Positions 9,166 to 18,223 of a stretch of DNA of 64,000 nucleotides are shown here, piece after piece; the first letter of the stretch is position 1; the number at the start of each line of letters is the position of its first letter. The translations under genes were made by a program, and so were the position numbers. The DNA comes from Aldersonia sp036524855. GTDB taxonomy: Bacteria; Actinomycetota; Actinomycetes; Mycobacteriales; Mycobacteriaceae. Below the pieces are notes generated by a model. The model ran no database searches. It worked only from the letters and a program-made list of their open reading frames with translations, and was not told the origin of the DNA. The stretch covers positions 79,468 through 143,467 of the forward strand of contig DATDBL010000130.1 in assembly GCA_036524855.1 (NCBI GenBank). Direction: 5' to 3'.

Positions 9166-9805
9166 TCTGTGCGAGGACTCTCGGTGACCCCTCGGCGGTA
9201 GCGATCCGACGTGCCCCAGTGACGCTGTGCCGCCGCGAGCGCGCTGGTCTCAGCAGCATCACGACGGTGCGCAGCAGATTGGAATCGTTGTGTTCGGATC
9301 GAGGACGATGACGATCCGGCGGATTCCGAGCACTCTGTGGGCTGGCGTCGTTCTGCAGGAGCGTCCAAACGAGCCGAGCGCCGCGGCGGCGAAGCGATTG
9401 CGTTCGGCCTCGTCGAAGTACTCCGGCCCACCTCTCCCTGGGGCGAGTCCGCTATCCGATGACCACTCGTGTCGTGCCACCGTCGACTGTCAGCACCCCG
9501 TCACCCCTTTATGGACGGGGACATGGTCGGCGCGTGCGCTGTTGTCCGGTGCACTCATCGCCGAGTCCCACGGAAACGACCAGGTCAAACTGGTCGGCGA
9601 GCTTCGCAAGGAGTTCGCCTGTCGCACGTGCGTTGCGATCGGCCTGATGTCGAATTTGTTGCTACCCGCCGCTCACTCGGCCGAGAGCGTTCGCCTGGTG
9701 AAACTGGCGGCCAATCGGATCGACAGTTGTCGAACCGAGACGAGGCTCGACGCGCTTGAGCGGTCCCTGTCTCGCATGGTCGGGGCCACACGGCATGATC
9801 GTGGC
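9166..9805. other. Scrambled non-coding stretch between gene remnants
   Basis: No intact gene is supported in these 640 nt. Short minus-strand pieces look protein-like but are broken by stops. One (around 9550-9620) reads TGELLAKLADQFDLVVSVGL, reminiscent of a small HAD-like protein. Another (9259-9400) reads YFDEAERNRFAAAALGSFGR, which I do not recognise. The stretch fits the surrounding debris of deleted genes. Confidence 0.4.
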
Positions 9806-9814
9806 GTGGCCACG

Positions 9815-10402
9815 ATGTCGAACGCGACTGACGACGACGCGGGTCGCACGATGCCGTGCCATCGACACGACCGTGCGCTGATGCCTGGCGCCTTGGACTT
9901 CAGCGCCTCTGGGCATCTGTATGGGACGCACGGGTTGCATGCGTTCGCGGCTCGTTTGCCGCCGCCGCTTGCTCGATGGGCCATTGAGAGCTTCACCGAT
10001 CCCGGTGACTTCGTGCTCGATGTGATGTGTGGATCGGGTACGACGTTGGTTGAGGGGCTGTTGACGGGTCGGCACGCTCGGGGGGTCGACATCGATCCGC
10101 TCGCTCGGCTCATCTCTATGGTGAAATCCACCCCCATTCCGAGCGCGTCCGTCCTCGAGCTCGCTGGCGAGATCGAGAAGTGTCTTACTGCCAGCACACT
10201 TGACGGTTCCTGGCGGCCAGCACTACCGCGGCTCGGCTACTGGTTTCGCGATGACGTGAGCGTCGATCTGGCTCGCCTGAAAAGTGCGATCGTCAAGACG
10301 ACTAACGAGGAGTCGGCGCTTCGGTCGTTGGCGTGGGTTGTTTTCTCTTCGCTCATCGTTGCCCGCACGTCGGTTGCAAACGCGCGCGACCTGGTGCACT
10401 CG
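9815..10402 (+). pseudogene. Truncated DNA methyltransferase, N-terminal part
   Basis: About 196 codons, starting MSNATDDDAGRTM (a GTG at 9806 is an alternative). It contains an AdoMet-binding motif I of the N4/N6 DNA methyltransferase type (FVLDVMCGSGTTLVEGLLTG) followed by ARGVDIDPLARL, the acidic motif II. The protein ends in VARTSVANARDLVHSR, after which the sequence switches in frame to a different family (HsdR C-terminus). The catalytic (D/N/S)PP(Y/W) motif normally found in the second half is missing, so no active enzyme is expected. Confidence 0.7.
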
Positions 10403-10606
10403 CGGCTAGCGTTCCACGACGCGGTCAGCACGAACGAATCGGCGCGGCAGCTGCCGGGCGAGGACCGAAGCGAGGCGTGCCGACCGATCGGACGGACGCG
10501 ACGACGTACGCGTGATGGTCCGCTCGTCGATCAGGCGGCTGCTCGTGAAGTATCGGTATCCGCTGGACAAGCAGCTGGAGGCGATCAGGCTCGTCATCGA
10601 ACAAGT
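10403..10606 (+). pseudogene. hsdR: Remnant of type I restriction subunit HsdR, C-terminus
   Basis: Reading LAFHDAVSTNESARQLPGE in one frame, then after a short deletion or shift (about 10462-10482) DDVRVMVRSSIRRLLVKYRY and PLDKQLEAIRLVIEQ in another. This matches the usual C-terminal end of HsdR helicase-nuclease proteins (VRAKLRSSIRRLLVKYGYPPDKQ-type sequence). Only some 65 codons survive. The left junction is with the methyltransferase remnant and the right junction is with the start of a minus-strand vapC at about 10606. Confidence 0.6.
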
Positions 10607-10615
10607 GCCGCGCGA

Positions 10616-10808
10616 TCAGCGCCACACGTCGTGCCGCTCTTCCTTGCCCGCCAACGGTTCGAGGCCGTCGTTGGTCAGCCACGTGTTCTGAGCGGCGAAG
10701 CGGGAGCATGCCGCGGCGCGCACCCGTGTCGGAGACACCTTTGGTGTGAAGTGCGCGTCGCGCGGCTTGGAGAAGATCGTCGCCGAGTTCGATCAATCGC
10801 TTGGTCAT
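10616..10808 (-). pseudogene. vapB: Frameshifted vapB antitoxin remnant
   Basis: The ATG at 10808 gives MTKRLIELGDDLLQAARRAL and HTKGVSDT, closely matching the intact VapB at 20147 (MTKRLIDIDDELLDLARTEL). After GVSDT the frame shifts; removing one G at about 10724 restores a VapB-like ending (TVRAAACSR..., LAGKEERHDVWR, stop). The start of a vapC (VALIARH, 10627 downward) overlaps the restored stop just as in the intact pair, but then runs into the HsdR remnant. Confidence 0.7.
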
Positions 10809-10822
10809 CGGACCGCCTGTCC

Positions 10823-10834
10823 GCCATATATGGC
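10823..10834. promoter_or_regulatory. 12-bp palindrome upstream of the vapB remnant
   Basis: GCCATATATGGC is a perfect palindrome 15 nt upstream of the decayed vapB start. VapB antitoxins of the ribbon-helix-helix type usually bind such palindromes to repress their own operon, so this is likely the old operator. Confidence 0.4.
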
Positions 10835-10887
10835 TTGCTGACGGATCAACATCAACACCTGGATCGAATCGATTTGCTGGCCCGACT

Positions 10888-11184
10888 TCAGACCTCCACG
10901 ACGTCGACCAGTGCGTCGATGCCGACGAAGCCCGCCGGATTGCGCGTGTAGAGCCGCGCAGAATGTGCGTGGGCCGGCGCCGCGATGAGCACGTCCATCG
11001 AGCGCGCGCGGGGGTTGACGGCCGGTCCGGACAACGGCGGCGGCCAACTCGCCGTAGCTGGCCGCGACGGCATTGTCGACGGGCAACGCGTGAAACGTCC
11101 GTTCCTGTGGCGACAGTCGCCGCAGGTGCTCCGCGCGGGTTGCGGCATCGCGCGCGACCAGGACACCGAAGTGCAGGTTCCGCC
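10888..11184 (-). pseudogene. vapC: Truncated, frameshifted vapC (PIN) toxin remnant
   Basis: One frame reads NLHFGVLVARDAATRAEHLR through VDNAVAASYGELAAAVVRTG. A second frame, entered near 11020, continues RARSMDVLIAAPAHAHSARL, YTRNPAGFVGIDALVDVVEV and a stop. Together these are the central and C-terminal parts of a PIN-domain VapC, including the conserved MDxLIAA-AHAHGA acidic motif. The N-terminal strand with the first catalytic Asp is missing. It lies upstream, in transcript sense, of the vapB remnant, so it may come from a different module or from an inversion. Confidence 0.65.
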
Positions 11185-11328
11185 AGGGTCGCGGGCTTGA
11201 TCGCGAGCCGGCCCGGCAAAGGGTGGCGTGAACCCACCAGCCTCACCCGTCTCACGTCGGCCGCGCCGCAGGTTCCCTGTCGGTCCTCGCCGATAGACTC
11301 GCCGGCACGCAGCATCGAGGAGTGGAAA

Positions 11329-12924
11329 TTGGATCAGCACGCCGATCGTGGCGAGCCTGCCCAGGTGAATCCACGGGAGGCCGGTCCCCGACCGTTCGCG
11401 CACGTCAACGCGGCCAATGCCGGCTTGTATCGGCGCATCATGGCGGCGTTCGGCGCGGCGAAGCGGCGCTTCACCGTGCATCTGCGTCCCGAGGACGTCC
11501 ACGATCACCTGCGCGCGTCGGGAGGTGCGGCACCCGATCTCGACACGATCGCCGACGCGCTCGGCCGCCTGCAGGACTGGGGCAATCTCAGTGCCGACCC
11601 GGACACCAGCCGGGTCCGGACCGTCGAGGAGTTCCACCGCGCCCGCTTTCTCTACCAGATGACCCGCGAAGGCGAGGCGGTCGAGGAGGCTCTCGCGACC
11701 TACGATGCCGCCCTCGGTAGGCGCGGGTCGCTGCAGGCCGCCGCGCTCGACGACATCGTGATCGGGCTGCGGTCGCTGCTCGAACACGCCGCGGATGCGG
11801 ACCCCGACCCGGCCAAGGTCTACCTGGCGCTCGACCAGCTCACGAGTCGATTCAACGACCTTGCGGACAACGCGCAGGCGTTCATGTCGTCGCTCCAGCG
11901 CACGATCGACCTGCACGACGCCGAGGTCGACGCGTTTCTCGCGTACAAGGATCAGCTGATCGAATACCTGGAACGCTTCATCAAGGACCTCGTCTCGACC
12001 GGTGCGGAGATATCGCGACTGGTGCTGCGGCTACAGGATCGCGGAGTCGACAGACTGCTCGACATTGCTGCCCGGCGCATCAGTGCCGATGCGGCTCCCG
12101 GCGCCGACGACGCCAAGGAACTGGAGTTCGGGCGCCAACGCCTCGTCTGGGCGGAGCGGTGGGCGGGCTTCCGGGGATGGTTTCTGTCCGAATCGGGACA
12201 CCCCAGCCAGGCATCGCTACTGCGAACTCAGGCGCGAGCCGCGGTGCCGCGCCTGCTCACCGTGGTCGCGACGCTCAACGATCGCCGCGCCGGAAGATCC
12301 GACCGCAGCGCCGATTTCCGGGCGCTCGCGTTGTGGTTCGCGCAGGCACCGGACGAGTCATCGATGCACCGGCTGTGGCGCACGGCTTTCGGGCTGCACT
12401 CCTCGCGCCACCTCACGGTCGCCGCGGCGACGCTCGACGCGCGCGATGAGACGCCGGTGTCGCCCAACACGAGCTGGACCGACGCCCCGTCGATCCTGAT
12501 CAGCCCGCGGCTGCGACAGACCGGCCAGTACGAGCGGCGCGGCCGACCCAATGCCGTGATCGATCGCTCGGAGCGCAAGCGGTTCCTGGCCGAACACGCC
12601 GCTGCGGAGGCGGCCGAGACGGCCGCGGCCCGCACGGCGTTGGCGGCGAAGGCCGGAACGCCGATCCGGCTCTCCGATCTCGGCGTCCTCGAGGCCCGCG
12701 AGTTCGGTCTGTTCCTGAGACTTCTCGGTGACGCGCTCGCCACCAAGGCACCCGGAGTGCGGTCCGTACACACCACCACATCGGACGGAACCATGGCGAT
12801 CAGCCTGCATCAGCTCGATGACGCTCGCGTCGCGGAGATTCCGGCCGACTCGGGGGTCTTTCGTGGTCCGGACCACCTCCTGCACATCACCGACCTCGTC
12901 GAGTCACGTGCCGAGGCCGTCTGA
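11329..12924 (+). CDS. jetA: Wadjet JetA, TIGR02677/DUF2397 family
   Basis: This 531-residue protein is the first gene of an intact four-gene set. The N-terminus after a short leader is FAHVNAANAGLYRRIMAAFG, then a winged-helix region (RRFTVHLRPEDVHDHLRASG), helical middle and C-terminal domain, fitting the DUF2397/TIGR02677 family (kleisin-like JetA). I take the TTG at 11329 because GAGGAG lies 7 nt upstream; a GTG at 11365 would give 519 residues. Its stop overlaps the jetB start (TGATG). In Wadjet, JetA with JetB and the SMC JetC forms the loop-extruding complex. The subtype corresponds to what I recall as type II. Confidence 0.8.
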   Translation: MDQHADRGEPAQVNPREAGPRPFAHVNAANAGLYRRIMAAFGAAKRRFTVHLRPEDVHDHLRASGGAAPDLDTIADALGRLQDWGNLSADPDTSRVRTVEEFHRARFLYQMTREGEAVEEALATYDAALGRRGSLQAAALDDIVIGLRSLLEHAADADPDPAKVYLALDQLTSRFNDLADNAQAFMSSLQRTIDLHDAEVDAFLAYKDQLIEYLERFIKDLVSTGAEISRLVLRLQDRGVDRLLDIAARRISADAAPGADDAKELEFGRQRLVWAERWAGFRGWFLSESGHPSQASLLRTQARAAVPRLLTVVATLNDRRAGRSDRSADFRALALWFAQAPDESSMHRLWRTAFGLHSSRHLTVAAATLDARDETPVSPNTSWTDAPSILISPRLRQTGQYERRGRPNAVIDRSERKRFLAEHAAAEAAETAAARTALAAKAGTPIRLSDLGVLEAREFGLFLRLLGDALATKAPGVRSVHTTTSDGTMAISLHQLDDARVAEIPADSGVFRGPDHLLHITDLVESRAEAV

Positions 12925-14129
12925 TGGCCGCGCTGACCGACGCTCTCGCGGCGAACCGTGATGCCGAGCGACGTAAGGCCGCACGGGCATTGCTGCGCAA
13001 GCCGCTGCTCCGTGCAGACGGTGGCGAGGCTGAAGCATTCGTCTTGGTGACTCGGCACCTCACCGCGCTGCGGGAATGGTTCGATCGCGAGACCGGGTGG
13101 CGACTTGTCGTGAACTCCGAACTCGCGCGGTTGGTCAAGACCGTCCCCGACACCGCCGACCACACGCACCCCGCGACCGACCGGAACCGCAAAGCCGCGT
13201 TCAGCCGCCGCCGCTACGTGGTGGTGTGTCTCGCGCTCGCGGCGCTCGAGCGTGCAGACAACCAGATCACCCTGGGGCGCCTGGCCGAACAGATCGTGGC
13301 TGCGGCGGCAGACCCTGAGTTGGCAGCAACCGGCCTGGAATTCGGGTTGAGCAGCCGCGACGAGCGCAGCGATCTGGTCGCGGTGGCGCGCCTGTTGCTC
13401 GACCTCGGAGTGCTCAGCCGCGTTGCGGGCGACGAGCAGACGTTCGTCGATCGCACCGGCGATGTGCTCTACGACGTCCGTCGACGCGTCACGTCGTCGT
13501 TGCTGTCGACCGTGCGCGGACCCTCGATGGTGCAGTCCGAGGAATTCGACGAGCGCCTCGCCGAGGTCACCGCGGAGCTGCCCGCCGCCTCCGACGACCA
13601 GCGAAATCGACGAATGCGGTTTCGGCTGACCAGGATTCTGCTCGACGAGCCCGTCCTGTACTACGACACGTTGAACGAATCGGAGCTGGCCTATCTGACG
13701 CGGCAACGGTCGGCGATCTGCGGGCGGATAAACGAGTTCACCGGGCTGGTAGCCGAAATCCGCGCCGAGGGAATCGCGATGGTGGACCCGTTCGACGACC
13801 TGACCGACGTGCGAATGCCCGAAGTGGGCACGGACGGCCATGTGACGCTTCTCGTCGCGGAATGGCTCTCACGCCGAATCGGTGCTCCGGTGCCGCTGAT
13901 CGAGTTGCAGCGGGGCGTCGCCCGCGTCGGGCCCGAGTACGTGCGGCGGCGGGTCTGGAAGCGGGTCGCGGGTGAGCAAGGCGCCGAGGTCGAACTAGTC
14001 GAGACTGCCCTGACGAAACTCGAGGCGCTGCGCCTGATCGAGCGGGAGTCGACGGCGGTGGTGCCACTTCCGGCGATCGCACGCTACGGGCTCTCCGAAC
14101 CCACCGTCAGCGCGGGTGGTGCCCGATGA
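12924..14129 (+). CDS. jetB: Wadjet JetB, TIGR02678/DUF2398 family
   Basis: A 401-residue protein starting MAALTDALAANRDAERRKAA. It contains the segment RLVKTVPDTADHTHPATDRN and the motif FSRRRYVVVCLALAALERAD, typical of TIGR02678/DUF2398, and ends in helical winged-helix-like sequence (EKLEALRLIERESTAVV-like). In Wadjet, JetB is the KITE-type partner that bridges JetA and JetC. The start overlaps the jetA stop by 1 nt and the stop overlaps the jetC start by 4 nt (ATGA), so translation is coupled. Confidence 0.85.
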   Translation: MAALTDALAANRDAERRKAARALLRKPLLRADGGEAEAFVLVTRHLTALREWFDRETGWRLVVNSELARLVKTVPDTADHTHPATDRNRKAAFSRRRYVVVCLALAALERADNQITLGRLAEQIVAAAADPELAATGLEFGLSSRDERSDLVAVARLLLDLGVLSRVAGDEQTFVDRTGDVLYDVRRRVTSSLLSTVRGPSMVQSEEFDERLAEVTAELPAASDDQRNRRMRFRLTRILLDEPVLYYDTLNESELAYLTRQRSAICGRINEFTGLVAEIRAEGIAMVDPFDDLTDVRMPEVGTDGHVTLLVAEWLSRRIGAPVPLIELQRGVARVGPEYVRRRVWKRVAGEQGAEVELVETALTKLEALRLIERESTAVVPLPAIARYGLSEPTVSAGGAR

Positions 14130-17100
14130 TTCGCACGCTCCCCGTACCCGTGGACCGGCGCTGGAAACCGTTGCGGGCCGGGCTGGTCGACCTGTTCTAC
14201 TACGACCAGGAGGAGTTCTGGTTCCGCGACGGCCGGTTGCTGCTGCGCGGCAACAACGGCACCGGAAAGTCGAAGGTTCTCGCCCTGTTGCTGCCGTTCC
14301 TCCTCGACGGCGACCTGTCGGCACATCGGGTGGAACCGGACGCGGATCCGAAGAAGCGCATGGAGTGGAATCTCCTGCTCGGCGGCGCCCATCCTCATGC
14401 GGAGCGCATAGGTTACAGCTGGCTGGAGTTCGGGCGCCGGGACGAGGATGGTCACGATCATTTCTGCACCATCGGCTGCGGAATGAAGGCGGTCACGGGC
14501 AAGGGGGTCTCGCCTTGGTTCTTCGTCACGACCGCGCGGGTCGGCGCCGACCTGCAACTGGTCGACGCACATGGCACACCGTTGGCAAAGGACCGGCTGG
14601 CCGAGTCGCTCGGTGAAAGGGGTCGTCGTTACGACAAGGCGCGGGACTACCGCCGCGCGGTGGACGAGGCGCTCTTCCGTCTCGGCGAGCAGCGCTACGG
14701 CGCGCTGGTCGACCTGCTGATCCAACTGCGCCAGCCGCAGCTGTCGAAGCGCCCGAGCGAGACCGCACTCTCGAACGCATTGACCGAATCGTTGCCCCCG
14801 CTCGGACAAGCCGTCCTCGCCGACGTCGCGGAAGCGTTCCGCAGCCTCGAGGAGGACCGCGCCGAGCTCACCGACATGCGCGAGGCGAGGGACGCCGCGC
14901 TCGGCTTTCTCGGCCACTACCGCCGGTATGCGCGGGTCGCCAGTAGGCGTAAAGCCGAGGAACCGCGCAAAGCGCAGTCGAAGTACGAGCAGCTGAATCG
15001 CGATCTGGCGGAGGCGAACCGGGACTTCGGCGAGGCGGAGGAACGACTCGGCGAGATCGGCGCGAAGATCGAGACGCTCGATGAAACCGAAGCCGCACAG
15101 CGCGAGCACCAGCAGGCGCTGCGCGACAGCAAGGCGATGGATTCGGCCCGCGACCTCGAGTCCGCTCGCACCGCCGCGGCGAAGGCGGCGGAGTCGGCTG
15201 CGAAGGTCGAGCTGCTCTGCAACGATGCGCAGAACGAGGCACGTCGCAGGCAAGACCGAGTCGACGACGCACAGACCGCCCTCGACGCCGTCGCGGCGGC
15301 ACGCGACGAGGTTCGGCACGCGGTCCGAATCGCCGCGGACGGCGCCGCGATTGCCGATCGGCACGAGCGCGACGTCGATGCGCGGCTGGAGTATGCGCCG
15401 GTTGCCGAGCTGCGCCGGTCCGCCGAGCAATTGGCCGATCGGCAGAAGGCGGCCGTCGACCACCTGAACGACCGGATCACCGCCGTCGAGGACGCGCAGC
15501 GCGACCTCGTGTCTGCGCGGCAGCGGATGACCGAACTCGATGCTCGTGCAATGCGGCTCGGCGAGCGTCGAGACGTCGCGGATGCCGACGTCGAGCGCCT
15601 CGCCGACCGGTTCGTGCAAACCAACCGTGAACACCTCACGAGCACCCGGGAGTTGGTCCTGGCCGATCTCGACTACCTGCTCGGCGACCTGGCCGGATGG
15701 ACGCGAAGCCTCGACGGTGCAAACCCCGTGACCGTGGTCGCGGAGCGCAGAAGGCGGGACGTGGTCGATCAGATCGTCCGCGAGGACACCGCCGCGGCTG
15801 CAACCGAGCATCAGTTGCGGTCGGCTCTGGGGGAACTGGCCGACGAACTTGCGCGACTCGAGGCCGGCGAGACCGCGGTGCCACCCGCGCGCCACACCGT
15901 CGACGCGCGGGAACACGATGCCCGCGCAGGCGCTCCGCTGTGGCGCCTGGTCGACTTCGCCGAGCACGTCGAGCCGGAGGCGCGGGCGGGCCTCGAGGCC
16001 GCCCTGGAGGCGGCCGGATTGGTGGATGCCTGGGTGAGTGTCGGCGGCGAGTTGATCGCGTCCGGTGACGTCGTCGTTCGCGCGGGCGATGCCGCAGTGG
16101 GCGCGACGCTCGCCGACATGCTGCGTCCCGCGATCGATCCGGACGTGTCTCTCACGGAGTCGGTGGTGGCGGGGGTGCTCGCCGCGATCGGTCTCGGTGC
16201 CGCGTCGGCACACCACTCCTGGGTCGATGTCGACGGCCGGTTCCGTGTCGGCGTGCTCGAAGGTGCGTGGCGCAAGCCGGAGGCTCAGTACGTGGGGGCG
16301 GGCGCTCGCGAACAGACGCGTCGGCGCCGAATTGCGGTGCTGCAGAATGATATTGTCGCAACTCGCAGTCAGATTGCGCAGGTCGAGGAGCAGCGCGCGA
16401 GCCTCGGTGAGCGCCGTGAGCGGGTGGACGCCGAGTTTGCGGGATTGCCCGCGGACGCCGCGCTGCGCAGTGCCCACGATCTGGTGGCGCGGCTCGCCCA
16501 GCAGTACGCCGACCTGCGTTTCGAACTCGACGCCGCGTCCGCCGCCCTGGACGCGGCCACGTCCGTGCATCGGCAGCGGGCCGCGGAACTCGAGGCGGAC
16601 GCGCTCGACTCCGCGCTGCCGGCCGACCCGGAGCAGCTCCGCGTGATCGCGGACCGAATCGTCGACTATCGCGTCCAGGCTGCGCAGCTGTGGGAGAAGC
16701 TGGAAGCGCACGCAACCGCGGGCCGTGCCGCCCACGACGCCGGTGCCGAACTCGAACGCGCTACAGCACACCTCACGGACCTGCGAGCGCGAGTCAGCGC
16801 CGAGCAGCGCGATGCAGCGGGCGCCCACGAGTACTTCCGAACGCTGGAATCTACCGTGGGGGCCGAGGTGCAGGAGGTGCTGCAGGCACTCGGGCTGGCC
16901 GCCGACGCACTGAAGGCCACCCGCGCGGTGCAGAAGGCCGCCGCTGCCGAGCGTGACGAGTGGATCGAGCAGCGCGGCGGCGCCGCATCCCGGCAAGCAT
17001 TGCTCGGCGGGCAACTCGACGAGGTGAAGGCGCAGCGGCTCGACGCGGTGGAATCGATGCGGCACTTCGCGGCGACCGGCCTCCTGCGCGTCGCCCTGCC

Positions 17101-18223
17101 CGAGTTGGAGTTACCCGACCCTGCGGAGCCCTGGGCCCCGAATCCCACGGTACTGCTGGCGCGCTCGATCGAGTCGGCGCTGGAATCGGTGGACTACGAC
17201 GAGAAGGCGTTCGACCGGCTGCAGGCCAGGATCAGCTCCGAGCACAAGGCATTGGGAGATGTGCTTTCCCGGCAGGGGAATTCGACATCTGCTCAACCGA
17301 TCCGCGACGCCATCGTCGTCGACGTCGTCTTTCGCGGCAAATCCACAACGGTGCCCGACCTCGCTGCCACACTCGATGCCGAGGTTGCCGATCGGAGTCG
17401 GCTGCTGTCCGAGCGCGAGCGCGAGATCCTGGAGAACCACCTCGTCAGCGAGGTGGCCAGCACGCTGCAGGAGCTGATCTTCGCAGCGGAGCAGCAAGTA
17501 GCGCGGATGAACCAGGAGCTCGATGCTCGCCCGACCTCCACCGGGATGAAATTGCGCCTGTACTGGGAACCCGGCCAGGATGCGCCGCCCGGCGCCGCCG
17601 AGGCGCAGCGCCAACTGCGCCAGACCGCCGATGCCTGGAACGAGGTGGATCGCGCGTCGGTCGGAGAGTTTCTGCAGAACGAGATCGAACGGGTCCGCGC
17701 CGATCGCGTCGGCGGGACCTGGCTCGAGCATCTCACCGAGGCACTCGACTATCGGTGCTGGAACCGATTCGTCATCAAACGCCAGCAGAACGGTCAGTGG
17801 CGGTCCGCGACCGGCCCCGCGTCGGGTGGCGAACGCGTACTCGCCGCGAGCGTTCCGCTGTTCGCAGCGGCGTCCGCGCACTACGCCTCCGCCGGGAATC
17901 CCGACGCGCCGCGGCTCGTCACGCTCGACGAAGCCTTCGCCGGCGTCGACGACAACGCCAGGGCCAAGTACCTCGGCCTGTTGGCGGCATTCGACCTGGA
18001 CGTCGTAATGACCAGTGAGCGCGAGTGGGGTTGCTATCCCGAGGTCCCTGGCCTGGCGATCGCACACCTGTCCAGGATCGACGGTGTCGACGCCGTCCTC
18101 GTGACCAACTGGGAGTGGGACGGGTGCCGGCGCGAGCACGTCGATCGTCCGCTGCCCGGTCTGACCCAGGTCGTCGAGGACGACCACACCGGCTCCCAGG
18201 GCGGGTTGTGGTCGACCGACTGA
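14126..18223 (+). CDS. jetC: Wadjet SMC-type ATPase JetC, TIGR02680 family
   Basis: This 1365-residue ATPase starts MIRTLPVPVDRRWKPLRAGL. Walker A is at residues 42-49 (GNNGTGKS). A long coiled-coil middle (roughly 250-1150) holds a hinge-like domain near residues 590-720 (ARAGAPLWRLVDFAEHVEPE). The C-terminal head has SGGER at about 1233 and Walker B LVTLDEAFAGVDD at about 1264-1275. Length and order match TIGR02680, the SMC ATPase of the four-gene neighbourhood TIGR02677-02680. It would extrude DNA loops and trigger JetD cleavage. All motifs expected of an active ATPase are present, unlike the jetC remnant at 6477-8726. Confidence 0.9.
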   Translation: MIRTLPVPVDRRWKPLRAGLVDLFYYDQEEFWFRDGRLLLRGNNGTGKSKVLALLLPFLLDGDLSAHRVEPDADPKKRMEWNLLLGGAHPHAERIGYSWLEFGRRDEDGHDHFCTIGCGMKAVTGKGVSPWFFVTTARVGADLQLVDAHGTPLAKDRLAESLGERGRRYDKARDYRRAVDEALFRLGEQRYGALVDLLIQLRQPQLSKRPSETALSNALTESLPPLGQAVLADVAEAFRSLEEDRAELTDMREARDAALGFLGHYRRYARVASRRKAEEPRKAQSKYEQLNRDLAEANRDFGEAEERLGEIGAKIETLDETEAAQREHQQALRDSKAMDSARDLESARTAAAKAAESAAKVELLCNDAQNEARRRQDRVDDAQTALDAVAAARDEVRHAVRIAADGAAIADRHERDVDARLEYAPVAELRRSAEQLADRQKAAVDHLNDRITAVEDAQRDLVSARQRMTELDARAMRLGERRDVADADVERLADRFVQTNREHLTSTRELVLADLDYLLGDLAGWTRSLDGANPVTVVAERRRRDVVDQIVREDTAAAATEHQLRSALGELADELARLEAGETAVPPARHTVDAREHDARAGAPLWRLVDFAEHVEPEARAGLEAALEAAGLVDAWVSVGGELIASGDVVVRAGDAAVGATLADMLRPAIDPDVSLTESVVAGVLAAIGLGAASAHHSWVDVDGRFRVGVLEGAWRKPEAQYVGAGAREQTRRRRIAVLQNDIVATRSQIAQVEEQRASLGERRERVDAEFAGLPADAALRSAHDLVARLAQQYADLRFELDAASAALDAATSVHRQRAAELEADALDSALPADPEQLRVIADRIVDYRVQAAQLWEKLEAHATAGRAAHDAGAELERATAHLTDLRARVSAEQRDAAGAHEYFRTLESTVGAEVQEVLQALGLAADALKATRAVQKAAAAERDEWIEQRGGAASRQALLGGQLDEVKAQRLDAVESMRHFAATGLLRVALPELELPDPAEPWAPNPTVLLARSIESALESVDYDEKAFDRLQARISSEHKALGDVLSRQGNSTSAQPIRDAIVVDVVFRGKSTTVPDLAATLDAEVADRSRLLSEREREILENHLVSEVASTLQELIFAAEQQVARMNQELDARPTSTGMKLRLYWEPGQDAPPGAAEAQRQLRQTADAWNEVDRASVGEFLQNEIERVRADRVGGTWLEHLTEALDYRCWNRFVIKRQQNGQWRSATGPASGGERVLAASVPLFAAASAHYASAGNPDAPRLVTLDEAFAGVDDNARAKYLGLLAAFDLDVVMTSEREWGCYPEVPGLAIAHLSRIDGVDAVLVTNWEWDGCRREHVDRPLPGLTQVVEDDHTGSQGGLWSTD

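Noticed and set aside
8727..9431. Extension of the jetC open frame to 9431
   Set aside because: From 8727 on it reads as antisense of the permease fragment, with low-complexity composition unlike the N-terminal ATPase head of JetC.
9545..9640. A minus-strand piece resembling a HAD-like protein (TGELLAKLADQFDLVVSVGL)
   Set aside because: It spans only about 30 codons before stops on either side. The resemblance is suggestive but too short to call a gene.
14084..17065. A 993-codon minus-strand open frame opposite jetC
   Set aside because: It is a shadow of the third-position G+C bias of the real ATPase gene on the plus strand and has no recognisable domain.
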